DNA from: Buxus sempervirens
Taxonomy: Eukaryota; Streptophyta; Magnoliopsida; Buxales; Buxaceae
Reading direction: 5' to 3'
DNA: 64,000 nt
Assembly: GCA_947561395.2 (NCBI GenBank)
Contig: OX387187.1
Coordinates: 2,362,976-2,426,975, forward strand
In this document: positions 21,744-33,430 of the stretch, one piece after another
How positions within the stretch are numbered: position 1 is the stretch's first letter
Layout: every line of letters begins with the position of its first letter
The notes under the pieces: generated by a model
Told to the model about the DNA's origin: nothing
What the model saw: the letters and a program-made list of their open reading frames with translations, nothing else
The model's database searches: none
Program-made: the position numbers and the translations under genes

Positions 21744-24440
21744 TGTAGACACCTGATTTTTGCACCCCTGAAATGAAGAAAATAAAAAGTCAAATTAAAA
21801 TTCAAACCTAAGGGGGTCAAAAATTTGACTTTTTGATCGGATACAAATTGACCACCAAACTTTATACCATTGGAAAGAGGACTTCAATACGATTCTAACG
21901 CAACTGAGTTTGCTCAAATCGGAGTCCAGATAAAGAAGTTTTGGGCTGGTCAAGTCTGGAAATAGCAGAAATCGGCTTTCTGCAAAACTCCAAATTAGCT
22001 GCTCAATTGGACATCAGCAGAAAGAGCGCATCGACACGACTCCAACGCAATTGAGTTTGCTGGAATCGGAGTCCCGGATAAGGAGATATGAGCAAAACTG
22101 GCTCCGGGACGCGACTTTGCACTTTTGCTAAAAAGCCCGAATTTGCTGCCAAACTCTAGCTCAGTAGATAGAAGATTTCAATCTGATTCCAACGCCACTA
22201 AGTTTGCTGAAATCGGATATCAAATGAAAAAGTTATGAGCAGTCAAAAATCTCGAAAAATCTGCCCATGTGGCAAAATTGAAGAAAGGACAAAATAAATA
22301 AATAAATAAAAATCTAAGAATAAAATAATAATATTTTGTAAATATCTAACAATTAAACTAAATCAAAAATAAAATAGAAAATAGAAAAGACATGTGTCTT
22401 CTAACAAACCAATCTTAAAGAATAAAATAATATTAAAACTTAAAGAATCTTAAGATTAAAATAAATAAAAAATAAAGAAAAAATACTAACCACATTCGTA
22501 GGATAAGATGATGTGGAGAGATAAGAATAAAAAATATTTACGTTTTAGTTATGTCAAACAAGAAATTAAAATTCAGTCAAAAAAAGTGATTAAAATTCAG
22601 TTTCAAGTCATTTTTTCAACTATAAAAGGGGGCCACCCCCCCCCCCCCCCATTTCATTCCATCAAGAAATCCCCTTCCCTTCTCCCCCTCTTGCTCTCTC
22701 CTACAGCTCCTCCTCTCTTCTTCTTGGTCTTTTCCCACGTTCAAGCTCTGCCCAATTTACATCTCCCTCAATACCCAAACCCCAAAATACCCTTAGGCTA
22801 CCCCCAAACCATGCCCAAACTCTGCTTTTCCACCTTGTAAGCGTAGATAACCCATCAAACCCCAGCCAAAACCAATTTAGAAAACCGGCAGAGATGCGGA
22901 AGCACTGCCAAAATTCTAGGAGAACCCCCTTTCAACCCCATTTCGGAGAATGAACGGAAGCGCGGAAGCGCTGCGAAAATCTCTCTGAAAAATCACAAGA
23001 CCATGCCCCTTCTCCTCACCTTCAATCTCCTTCCAATCTAAGAATAAAAGAATCCCTTTTCAAACCCAATTCGGAAAATCAAAGGAGGAGCGGAAGCGCT
23101 GCTCAAATTACTCGGGGAATCCAAAACACAACAGAAGTGAAAGGTAACATTAAAGGAATGCTTTTGGGTAAATTTCAATAAATTCAGTTCTTTGTTAAGT
23201 TGATTTCTCTTCTTATTTTTTTTCACTACTTCTCACCTGTTTCCTCTCTGTGGCATGATGATGAGTTCCCCATGACAATGGGAAGAACTCATTCAAAAGG
23301 TGGAAAAAGAGAGCCATTAGCAAAAATGGGTAAAAAGAAACCCATTCCGTGACATTTCTAAAGAAGGCAATTATCCCTTTGAATTGTCTCATGTATCCCA
23401 TACTCTCCCCTTCCCTTTCCTTCTTGAGATTGACAACAAGTGATTAAAACAAAATCTCAAATCTCCAAAGAATGCAAGAGAAGAGAGAAGAAGGCCTTTT
23501 AGGCCAAATAAAGCAAATGGAGCACCTTGAAGATGCTGGAACCCCGACGGAAGTCACCGGACCTCCTAAAGGACCTGTCGGAGTGATCCCAGCCGGAATC
23601 GGAGCAAAATGGCGAAAACAAGCAAAAACCGCATACTCAGAGCGGTCGGCACATGACCGCAATTGATCTGTGGTCCGGTCTAAACCGCACTGCATCTGCG
23701 GTTCAGACCAAACCGCAGAGCAAGTGCGGTCATATCCTTCAAAATGACTAAAAAGTAACTTTTTTTTACCCGGTTGGATCCAAACCCGACCTGAACCGGC
23801 CTGAACTAGCCTCTTAAGTAATTTGGACTTCTTTGAGTCCCTTTTAGACCGTGGGCTTAGACGGGTCCACAAATACCACCTTGGGCCCACTTGTGGGGCC
23901 CACCTTTGACCGGCCCAAGGCCACTTGATCTCAGGCTAGTGGGCCAAATCCAAGCCCACCAAGCCCAAACAAATGTAAATAAATAAAATTAATAAATAAA
24001 CCAAAAGGGTTACCCAATGACCCTACTGGGCCTCAAGCCCAACCTTGGCAACCCATGGGCCTTCCAACGGGGCCCGTCTCCGACCCACTCCACTTAAATA
24101 AAAAGATAAAATAAAATAAAAGGGGCCCACACCTCCAGAGGGTCCTGCCAGACCAAACTAAGTGGCATGCTGGTCTAGGAAAAGGGTGAAACTGACTCAA
24201 AAACCAAGGAGACCTGAGGGACCCGTCAAACCGACGGGGCGGGCCGGGGTGTCTTCGGACTTCCCCGGACGTAACCGAGGACTTAGATAGAACTCTGAAA
24301 AGCCGCAGACCAGATTTAGACCCGGATAGGGCAAACACCGTGTCTGCCTGCACCTCTCAGGCAGTGGCGACTCCGAAAGTCCCGAGGTACGCACGAACTT
24401 CCGCGTGCGCCCCGTGTGCGATCGATTTTAGGTGCGCACA
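21744..24440 (+). mobile_element. 3' LTR of element A
   Basis: Matches 5724-8412 almost base for base from TGTAGACACCTG to GGTGCGCACA. Differences seen include a longer C run after the TATA box (22632-22650). TATA 22621-22627, decamer 24365-24374, hairpin 24222-24238. Followed directly by the target duplication CCATT. Confidence 0.9.
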
Positions 24441-24445
24441 CCATT

Positions 24446-25050
24446 TTTTGGGAACTTAAAAAGATAAATCCAATAAATTACTCGGCTACCATGTGGGCCC
24501 ACCTAAGGGGCCCACAAACCAATCCGGCCCACCTTTACATGAAAACCACTTAAATCCAATTTAAAGCCAAAATTAAAATCAATTGAACTAACCAAAGGCC
24601 AAAGGGCCTCTCAGGCTAGACTAAGGCCCACAAGGGTACATGGGCTTGACTAAGCCCACCAAGGATACAGTGGGCCTTCCAACAGGGCCCACTCAATGAG
24701 ACTCACCTCATCTTTAACTAAAAAGATAAAATCAAGTAAAAGGGACCCACACCACTTTGGCGGTCCCGCAAGACTTAACAAAAATTGAATGCTGGAATAG
24801 GAATCGGGTGAGTGAGAGACCAAAGTTGACTCAAACCAGGGAAACCTATGGGACCCGTCATTTGACGGGGTGGACTGGGGTGTTTATGGACTTCCCCAGA
24901 CTGCAACCGAGAACTTACTTAGAATCTCAAGCCGCAGACCAAGCCTTATAAAAGAATCTAGGCACCCAGATATCCGCCTGCACCCCATCAGGCGGTGGCG
25001 ACTCCAATTTCCCATTTTTACCCAGTGCAACCAAAAGTCAGGTGCGCACA
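24446..25050 (+). mobile_element. L1: beta-family LTR, right part
   Basis: Resumes after element A with TTTTGGGAACTT and runs to GGTGCGCACA at 25050. It has the TGGGCC-rich block (24500-24690), the U5 hairpin CCCGTCATTTGACGGG (24854-24869) and the decamer TGGCGACTCC (24996-25005). No PBS follows, supporting a solo LTR. Confidence 0.75.
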
Positions 25051-25526
25051 CATGCAATACATGATATGAAGCGCATTAGCCCAGTATTTGGCATATGATA
25101 TGAAGGACATTGGCCCGTATTGAATTGCATGTCATGGAGGGCATTGACCCATTATTTGTAGCATGATATAAAGGACATTGGCCCAATTGATAACCTTTGG
25201 TATGATTGGTATCTGTGGGTAGTGTGTGCGGTTCACCCCAGTTGAGGGTAGTGAACTAGCATCCTCCACACAAGTGAGTAATGGTGGGTAGTGTGCGCGG
25301 TTCACCCCAGTTGAGGGTAGTGAACTAGCATCCTCCACACAAGTGAGTATTGGTGGGTAGTGTGTGTGGTTCACCCCAGTTGAGGGTAGTGAACTAACAT
25401 CCTCCACACAAGTGAGCATTGGTGGTAGTGTGTGCGGTTCACCTTAGTTAAGGATAGTGAACTAGCATCCTCCACAAAAGCTTGGAATTGTGAGATATCT
25501 TTTATGATAAACAAATGAATACTTGT
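25051..25526 (+). repeat. Older repeat DNA with a 69-bp tandem repeat (4 units)
   Basis: Between 25213 and 25480 a unit with GGTTCACCCCAGTTGAGGG and CATCCTCCACACAAGTGAG recurs at 25230, 25299, 25368 and 25436. Upstream of it the phrase GGACATTGGCCC also repeats. I see no ORF of interest. The style resembles the 3' half of long chromovirus-type LTRs, which is a guess. Confidence 0.75.
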
Positions 25527-26084
25527 TGTAGACACCTGATTTTTGCACCCCCGAAATAAAGAAAAATGAAAAGTCAAACCTTGAGGGGGCCAAAAATTGA
25601 CTTTTGATTCAAGTGAATTTGACCATCAAACTTCATCTCATTAAAAAGAGCATTTTGACACGGTTCCAACGCAACTAGGTTTGCTGGAATCGGAGTCCAG
25701 ATGAGAAAGATATGAGTTGGTCAAACTTTTGGGGAGCGAAAAGTTGACTTTTTGCTCGACCCCAATTCAGCTGCCAAACTTGATCCCAATGGATAGGTGG
25801 TTCCGAGCCGGTTCCAACGACACTAAGTTTGCCGAAATCGGACACCGGATGAAGAAGTTATGAGCAGTTGAAGTTTCAGAAAAACTGCCCATGTGGCAAA
25901 AAGGCAGCAAAAAATGGAATAAACCAATAAAATAAATAAGATAAATGTGTTTATTAATATTTTAATAAAGAGAATCTCGCTTTTTAATAAAATAATCGGA
26001 AAAATCGAACGAAATCTTGCAAAAAACCAAATTGAATAAAGGTTTGAAATCCAAACATTTTAAAAACGTGCTAGACCGTATTTC

Positions 26085-26295
26085 AATTACGGGGAGGGCA
26101 TGCCCGTATTTCAAATACGGGCAAACTTCTAGAAGAGGACGCGCGTCACTGTACGGCGGGACACGCGTCCTGTACGGCCGATTTTGCGAGATTTGGAAAT
26201 GTGCGTTTTTCGCCCGTATTTGAATTACGGGCAAGGCACGCCCGTACTTGAAGTACGGGCAAGGCACGCCCGTACTTGAAATACGGGCACAACCC
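26085..26295 (+). repeat. Palindrome cluster upstream of the TATA box
   Basis: Near-perfect palindromes include CCCGTATTTCAAATACGGG (26103), CCCGTACTTGAAGTACGGG (26240) and CCCGTACTTGAAATACGGG (26269), with weaker ones between. Inner pairs change together in some units (TATTT...AAATA versus TACTT...AAGTA), which keeps the symmetry. Confidence 0.8.
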
Positions 26296-26303
26296 TTTTT
26301 GCC

Positions 26304-26311
26304 TATAAATA
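26304..26311 (+). promoter_or_regulatory. TATA box of the plus-strand solo LTR
   Basis: TATAAATA in GCCTATAAATAGAGAGG, just after the last palindrome. Confidence 0.7.
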
Positions 26312-26756
26312 GAGAGGCCACCCCCCTCATTTCAACAAGCCTTCCCTTTAGGCCGAACCCCTCTCCCTTCTTGAAGTTCCTACGATCAATCCCTGCCCAA
26401 ATTCTGTCTCTCCCAATACCTAAACCCATTTAATACCCAAAATGCCCTTATCACCCCAAAACCCTGCCTAAACCTCCAAATACCTCTTTATAAACCCAAC
26501 CTCCCATCAAGGCTCTTTCAAACTCAACCTAGAAAATCCCGGAGGACGTGGAAGCGCTGCCGAATTTGCTCAAATTCAGAGGAACCATTAAAACTAGTCA
26601 TAAATTGCATTGTAAGTATTTTCTCCTCCATTTAAATACAATGTGATAAGCTTTAATTTCTTTTCAAGTTATTGTATATTCTACATTTTCCACTAACCTT
26701 TTTTGCTGCTGTCTTTTAAGTCATGGTAAGCTAAATTTAGAAAGGAGTTGATCATA

Positions 26757-26780
26757 TATAAAAGAAAGAAAGAAAGAAAG
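26757..26780 (+). repeat. AAAG microsatellite
   Basis: About six AAAG units inside the solo LTR; the related LTR at 12555 lacks this run. Confidence 0.85.
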
Positions 26781-27911
26781 TGCCCAAAGGACACTTTGAT
26801 CAACTAATTTAATGATCCTCCTTGTTCTATGCTAAATTGGGACATGACTTCCTTGAGGTTACTCAATTCCCTGTAAATACCCCATATTCCATTCTTAAAT
26901 TTGGAGGTAAACAAATAAGAAATGATCCGGTTTCTTCAAGAAAAATCAAAGAAGAAGAATGTCCTTTTCAAGCCAACAGGAGGAAATGAAGAACTCTATA
27001 GGCACTGGAATCACCATAGAAGTCATTGGAGGTCCCAAGAAGATAGCCGGACTGATCCCAAGCTGAATCGGCAGCAAAAGTGCAGAATAAGCTGCGCCCG
27101 TAAACTCAGAGCGGTCCGATCAGGACCGTGTTTGCTTCACGGGCGAGCCAAATCGGATTTCGTTCACGGTCAAGAGTGGACCGTATAGAAAATATGGACA
27201 GATGTAAAAGTAACATAAAAAATATAATTTTTCGGCCCGGTTGGATTTATTCCGACCTAAACCAGTTTAAACCGACCCAAGAAGTTGATTGGGCTATTCT
27301 TAGCCCTCCATAGACCATGGGCCCATCAAGACCACCTTGGGCCCGCTTGAGTGGCCCACATTTGATTGGCCTATACCAGGCCCAGGCCCCTTGACCCTTA
27401 GCTAATGGGCCAAATCCAAGCCCACTAAGCCCATTGCATGTGTAAATGGTTTAATTTAATAAATAACCATATGGGTTACCTAATAACCCAACTGGGCCCC
27501 AAGCCCAATCATGGCAACCCACGGGTCTTCCAACGGGACCCGGGTCTGACCCATTTCACCTAGATAAATAAAAAAGATAAAATCAAAATAAGAGGGACCC
27601 ACACCTTCAGAGGGTCCCACCAGACCAAATAAAGCAGCATGCTGGTCTAGGAAGGGTGAACTTGACTCAAAAACCAGGGAGACCCGAGGGACCTGTCAAA
27701 CCGACGAGGCGAGCCGGGGTGTCTTCGGACTTCCCCGGACGTAACCGAGGACTTAGCTAGAACTCTGAAAATCCGCAGACCAGACTTAGACCCAGATAGG
27801 GCAAACACCGTGTCTGCCTGCACCTCTCAGGCAGTGGCGACTCCGAATGTCCCGAGGCACGCACTGAAAGTGTGCCCGGTGTGCGATCTAAGTTAGGTTT
27901 AGGTGCGCACA

Positions 27912-28815
27912 CTTGCATAATGAACAGTCTTAAGTTATGAATCCATAGGTTTTAAGTGGGTTGGGTTTATGTATAATGCCATGACTAAGTTGTTATGTTA
28001 CGTTGTATCATCTTTTATCATCTCAGCACCAAGCAACATTGGTGGCCAATGCCCATTGCTAGGGGGAATTGGCATGGATGCTCATATGTCAAGGGTAATC
28101 GACGTATGAATGCTTAACGTCAAGGGTAATTGGTGTTGGATGCCTAGCCACCATGAGGAATCGGTGAAGCTAAATGAGGTCATGGGCAATATATAATAAA
28201 CCACCTAGATAATAAAGTGACAAGAATTGATGTGTGATTGTGAAGTAATGAAATGATTGACTTGTACACTTAAGCACCGAACTACACCAATTGTATGACA
28301 CTGTATTGTTGATGATTTAACTGCTATTCAACTAACCGCATGTCCTGATTTTACCGAAGTATTGTGGCATCAACTGTGTTTTCATCGAGCATGCATGTGT
28401 TGCTTATTGAGACATTCGTCTCACCAGTTGTTTTATCATCTTATTTTCAGAGCCGTCTACATCCGGTGTGAAGGACCAGATTGGGGACAAATGAAAGGAT
28501 AAGGCACTAGGGTATAAAGAGGAAGACTATTACCGGCCTAATTAGGATGTTTATTTTCTTGTACATGATAGTTGTATATTTCTTTTGGACTTGTAAACCT
28601 TCTAACTGAGAGGAGTGACTAGATACCTATCTCTTGTATTAGCTCAAGTTGTTATACTTCTTTCATATATATATCTATACACACTTTTGATACACACAAG
28701 CATGAATTGTATATCACTTCCACTTGTTTTAGGAATTTTTTTTTAAATTCTTCGCATTTTATTAGGTCGAAGGATCAACCTGTGACGACTGGGGACGGGT
28801 TTGTGCCTTGGAAAG
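27912..28815 (+). other. Older repeat DNA between the solo LTR and element C
   Basis: Continues the sequence interrupted at 25526. It has short repeats around GTCAAGGGTAAT (28088, 28120) and an AT-rich stretch (28660-28760). A TCTCACC phrase followed by TTTTCAGAG (28428-28451) resembles the end part of the 3-kb solo LTR near 52200, so it may be the 3' half of an old Tekay/Del-type LTR. This is inference. No gene is visible. Confidence 0.45.
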
Positions 28816-29711
28816 TGAAAGCACCCATATTTTGATAAAACCAAAAAGTGCTGAAAATGGAAACCCTAACTAAAAAGTCAAACCCTAAGGGGACAAAAGT
28901 TGACTTTTTGATCAGGTGGAAATCCACCACCATACTTCTTCCCAATGATTAGGAAGTTCCGACACGATTCCGACGCAATTGAATTTGCCAGAATCGGGGT
29001 CCGTATCAAGGAGATATGAGCAGATTAAGATTTCGTACGCAAGTTCGGCTTTTTGCTAAAAAACTTGAATTAGCTACCATAACCTATCTTAGCGGATAGG
29101 AAATCTCGACATGGTTCCAACGCAACTGAGTTTGCCAGAATCGGGGTCCAGATCGAGCAGTTATGAGCAATTCAAGCCCTAGGGCAAAAATGCAGATAAG
29201 CTGTCTATGTGGTAAACTATGCCACATGGTCGTCACCCTTTCTTAACCCTAAGCAAACAAAAATAATAATAAGGGTCATCCAACATAACCCCAAATGGGA
29301 CTTGGGTTTGACTTAAAGCCCAACTTGGCATTCCGTGGACTTTCCAACGGGGCCCACCTCAGGCCAACATCACGTGAATAAGAAGATAAAAACAAATAAA
29401 AGAAAGGGGACCCACACCTTTCAAGTGGTCCCCGCCAGACCTAAAGCGTGCATGTTTTGGCTTAGGAATTGGGTGAGATAGACCAAAATGAAGTTAACTC
29501 AAACCAGGGAGACCCATGGGACCTGTCAATCGACAAAGCAGACCGGGGTGTTTTCGGACTTCCCCGAACCGAAACCAAGAGCTTAGCCGGAATCTCTAGA
29601 AGCAGCAGACCATCAAATAGACCTGTATATGCACCCAGGTGTCTGCCTGCACCCCATCAGGCAATGGCGACTCCCAAATTTCCGAGACATGCACTCCACA
29701 TGCGCCTCGCC
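28816..29711 (+). mobile_element. Element C 5' LTR, left part (internally deleted)
   Basis: Starts TGAAAGCACCC and is similar to the LTR of element D (61359). It has two U3 subrepeats, then jumps near 29240 straight to the TGGGCC block, U5 and the decamer (29665-29674). The whole middle part with TATA box and leader donor is missing, so the LTR is about 0.9 kb instead of over 2.6 kb and probably cannot drive transcription. It is cut at 29711 by element B and finishes at 55988-56009. Confidence 0.75.
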
Positions 29712-31009
29712 TATGCGCGCGTCGGAAACGCGGCACGGGAAATTCGGAGTCGCCACCGCCTGATGGGGTGTAGGCGGACACCTGGGTGCCTAATCTTGTC
29801 TATTAGGGCTTTTGGTCTGCGGCTTTGAGATTCTAAGTAGGGTCTCAGTTGCGGTTCGGGGAAGTCCGTAGACACCCCGGTCCACCCCGTCGGGTGACGG
29901 GTCCCTTAGGTTTATCCTGGTTTGAGTCAGCTCACTTTGGTCTCACCCGATTCCTAATCTGATATGCAGTTTGGTTAAATCTGGCGGGACCACCTGGGTG
30001 GTGTGGGTCCTTTTAATTGCTTTTATCTTGATTAATTAGGTAATCTGAGTCTGGTTGGGTGGGCCCCATTGGAAGGCCCACGGTGTCCTTGGTGGGCTTA
30101 GTCAAGCCCGTGTGCTCTTGTGGGCCTCGACCTATCTTAGGAGGCCCTTTGGGCTTTGGTTAAGTGCATTGGTTTTACTTTAGGTTTAGATTTGAAGGTT
30201 AAGTGTTTTCCATGCAAAGGTGAGCCGGATTGGTTTGTGGGCCCCTTATGTGGGCCCTCATGGTGGCCAAGTAATTTTATTTTATCTTTTTAACTTGCCA
30301 AAGATGGGTTGGACACTGGGCTTGGGGCCATAGTCCTGATTAGGGCTTGCAAGCCCAAGTTACCAGAAGTTAGGGGTTGCACCCTTCCCTGGTTCGGTTG
30401 GTGGGCTTTGGCGGGCCCGGTAGGCCCTTGCCCTTGGTCTCGGCCAAACCATACATTTCATGCATCAATTTCACAAGTCTGGTTCGGGTGGACCGCCTTA
30501 GGTTTGGCCCGCCCGGTTTAATCGGTTAATTTTGCTTATCTTGATTAAGTTGCATACATGCATGTTTATTGGGCCAGGTGGGCCCCGTTGGAAGGCCCAC
30601 TGGAAATCGAGTAGGATCGAGGGTCTAAGTCCCATGTTGGGTTTCCGGATGACCCGGAAACCCTGTTAGTTTATTCGGTTTGGTTCGGAAATGGCACTCA
30701 CACCCAGCAATAATCACAAAAAATATACAAGACTGACACTTTGTCAGGGAAAGACTGGCTCATTATGCTGGGTCCAAGGGGAGGTACCCGGGGCCCCTGT
30801 GGGCGGCGTGAAGCGGAGCCCATGGGGTGGGGTACCTCCCTGCACCAAGGAACTAGTTGGACGCGCAGCGAACAAAGGGGGTGGGGGGTGCAGGGGGCGA
30901 AGCCCCCAACGGTACGGTAAAGGGTATTTTCAGAATTTTCAAAAAAAAATAGCAATTCGGCATGTTTTTAGGGGTATGCACCGACCTCAGGCACTAGGCG
31001 CGAGGTCGG

Positions 31010-31190
31010 CGCGGGCTGGGCGGACTGAAAACCTGCGAAGCGCGAAAAGCGCTTGCGCGAAGTGACTGCGCTCACTTCATGCGAAGTGAGCATGAGCTTC
31101 GCTTGAAGTGAGCGTGAGCTTCGCGCGAAGTGATCGCGCTCACCTCGTGCTCACTTCGCGCGAGCTTCGCGCGAACTCGGCGGACACCCG
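31010..31190 (-). repeat. GC-rich inverted words (GCGAAGTGAGC) downstream of the TATA box of B
   Basis: GCGAAGTGAGCG, GCGCTCACTTCG and GCTTCGCGCGAA recur on both strands. The other LTR has a shorter version (53650-53760), so the cluster length changed after insertion. The upstream cluster at 32285-32345 uses ATCCGCTCA / TGAGCGGAT; the words share GCTCA. Confidence 0.7.
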
Positions 31191-32259
31191 ATGCTCTCTG
31201 TTTTTTTTAAACTCCATTTTTAACTGGTTTTGAAGCTCTGTAACTGGTTTTTAAGCTCTGTAAGCCCTCCCAGGGCTTCGACCACTCCTCAGAAGAAACT
31301 TAAACTTGTATTGGAATTAATCTAACCTGCTTAAAGACACAACTCCATATCACTTAAAAAAAGAAAAACCAAACCTGATTATCCCGAAAAAACAACACTG
31401 ACAGACCACTACAGGGGTAATGGGGAAGGGACCATGCTTGCAGGCACATAGGCAGGGGGTTGGGGGAGCAGGTTGGCAATTCTAACAAATATACAGAGAA
31501 AGAAGCAAAAAGAACAATGACAAGCAGGTATAGCATGAGTGAGAGAAATTTTTACCTATGCCTGATCGGACCTCCGTGCATGCATGTGAACACTCGGGGA
31601 CGCGAAATCGAAAGAGAGAGGGGGGGGGGGGGGGGGTTTATATGGGATATACAATACATGCTCGAAACAAGGGAACAGACTCCCTTTACTCAATAATCCA
31701 CCCATAGAAACCCTCCGAACAGTGGCCGAAGGTGGGATGACAAGCCTCCCATCTTCTCATGATGTCTCATGGAGTCTCCCTTACCCTCGGAGACTTCCAT
31801 GTTATCAAAATAGAATGATGTGCATGTTATATCCAGGAGAACAAAACAAATGCGTTAATCTGCTCATACAACTCCGACTTTCATATATGTAAAGTGAAAC
31901 TAGGCTAGGAATAATACCTGAGAGTTCTTATCCCTTTTTGTGGAAGCGTGTGAGCTTCTTGAGGCGAACACACCAGCGATGAGCTTCTTCTCCAACAGCT
32001 AGGACAAGTGGCTCCTCCGGCTTTCGGTAGAAGAGTGACGAAGAAGGAGAAGAGGGGGAGTTCAGAAGGTAAGGCTGGGTGCTTGGGGAGCTAGGGAGGG
32101 AAGTCAGGCCACGGGAGAGGAGATTCCCGAAAACCAAAGCCAACCAGAGAGAAAGAAAAACCTTCCTCGAAAAATCCCTCAATCCGAAAAATCTTCCAAC
32201 CCAAAAAATGTTCGAACCCTAAAATGATCCAACCCCTTGCGCGAAATCTCGCGCGGCCT

Positions 32260-32266
32260 TATATAG
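32260..32266 (-). promoter_or_regulatory. TATA box of the B 3' LTR
   Basis: TATATAA in CCTATATAAGGCCGCGC on the minus strand. The inverted word GGTATCCGCTCA lies just upstream. Confidence 0.65.
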
Positions 32267-32689
32267 GCAAGGGAGAAGGGGGTATCAGCTCACTTAAAAT
32301 GGGGATCCGCTCAGTGCTGCGCTGAGCGGATACCCGCCTGCCACGTTCGCGCGAGTGGCATAATGATGAAAAATCATTTAAGGCCGCCACTCGCCGGTCG
32401 GAAAATCTGAAAAATTCAGATTTAGTCCCTGGCCAATTTCAATTTAATCCGATATTCTCGGATTTTTACAGATTTAGTCCCTGGGATATTTCATATATTT
32501 GGATATTTACGGATTTGATCCCCAAGATATTTTCCAGTGCAACTCGCCACGTGTGCAGCTTTTTGCCACGTGCGCAGATTGTCGGTTTTGCTGCTCGGGA
32601 ATTTCGTCAGCTCATATTTTATTCACCCGGGCTCCGATCTGGGCAAACTTAGTTGCGTTAGAATCGTATCGGAGCCCTATATCCCATGA

Positions 32690-33430
32690 CCTAGGGGTAG
32701 GCCTCTGGATTGGATTTTAGCAGAAAGTCAACTTTTGGCTCTGCTCAAGTTTGACCATCCGCAGAACCTTTATCCGGACCCCGATTCCTGCAAACTCAGT
32801 TGTGTTGGAACCGTGTCGAGATTCTCTATCCAATGACCTAGGGGTAGGCATCTGGATCGGATTTTAGCAGAAAGTCAACTTTTGGCTCTGCTCAAGTTTG
32901 ACCGCCCGCAGAACCTTCATTCGGACTCCGATTCTTGCAAACTCAGTTGCGTTAGAACCGTGTCGAGATTCTATATCCAATGACCTAGGGGTAGGCCTCT
33001 GGATCCGATTTTAGCAGAAAGTCAACTTTTGGCTCTTCTCAAGTTTGACTGCCCGCAGAACCTTTATCCGGAACCCCATTCCTGCAAACTCAGTTGCATT
33101 GGAACCGTGTCAAGATTCTCTATCCAATGACCTAGGGGTAGGCCTCTGGATCGGATTTTAGCAGAAAGTCAACTTTTGGCTCTGCTCAAGTTTGACCGTC
33201 CGCAGAACCTTCATATGGACCCCGATTCCTGCAAACTTAGTTGCGTTGGAACCATGTCGAGATTCTCTATCCAATGACCTAGGGGTAGGCCTCTGGATCG
33301 GATTTTAGCAGAAAGTCAACTTTTGGCTCTGCTCAAGTTTTACCGCCTGCAGAACCTTCATCCGGACCCCAATTCCTGCAAACTCATTTGCGTTGGAACT
33401 GTGTCGAGATTCTCTATCCAATGGCATAAA
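32690..33430 (-). repeat. Five 147-bp U3 subrepeats in the B 3' LTR
   Basis: The phrase GCAGAAAGTCAACTTTTGGC recurs with 147-bp spacing (32720, 32867, then three more to about 33309). Each unit ends in a segment with GGTCATTGGATAGAGAATCT on the minus strand. The copy in the 5' LTR has four such units. Confidence 0.9.

Larger units (their letters stand above)
5719..24445 (+). mobile_element. Element A: non-autonomous Tat/Ogre-type LTR retrotransposon with TSD
   Basis: The element spans 5724-24440 and is flanked by the 5-bp duplication CCATT (5719-5723 and 24441-24445). Its two LTRs (2,689 and 2,697 bp) look nearly identical over their length, so insertion was fairly recent. The inside has a primer-binding site, a leader, a gag with one stop, a second zinc-knuckle fragment, a long purine-rich 3' region with two minisatellites, and a polypurine tract. 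No protease, reverse transcriptase, RNase H or integrase can be seen, so it needs enzymes in trans. Its Gag, PBS, PPT and leader resemble those of element B. The 5' end is a composite (see 8420-10758), and a solo LTR lies in its leader. Confidence 0.88.
25527..27911 (+). mobile_element. Solo LTR (delta type), plus strand
   Basis: Starts TGTAGACACCTG, ends GGTGCGCACA (2,385 bp), flanked by CTTGT (25522-25526) and CTTGC (27912-27916), a duplication with one change. It is closely related to the minus-strand solo LTR at 12555-14960. Two ~148-bp U3 subrepeats (phrases at 25674 and 25822), palindromes, TATA at 26304, a donor-like TGTAAG at about 26611, a TGGGCC block (27290-27540) and the decamer at 27835-27844. 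No PBS or polypurine tract adjoins it. Confidence 0.85.

Noticed and set aside
27912-28815. Possible host gene remnant between the solo LTR and C
   Set aside because: No frame longer than a few dozen codons, short repeats inside, and LTR-like phrases; repeat DNA is more likely.
30740-30930. Organelle-like GC-rich segment with CGAAGCCCCC in the B LTR
   Set aside because: It is present in both B LTRs and in L1 (5150-5270), so it is part of the LTR.
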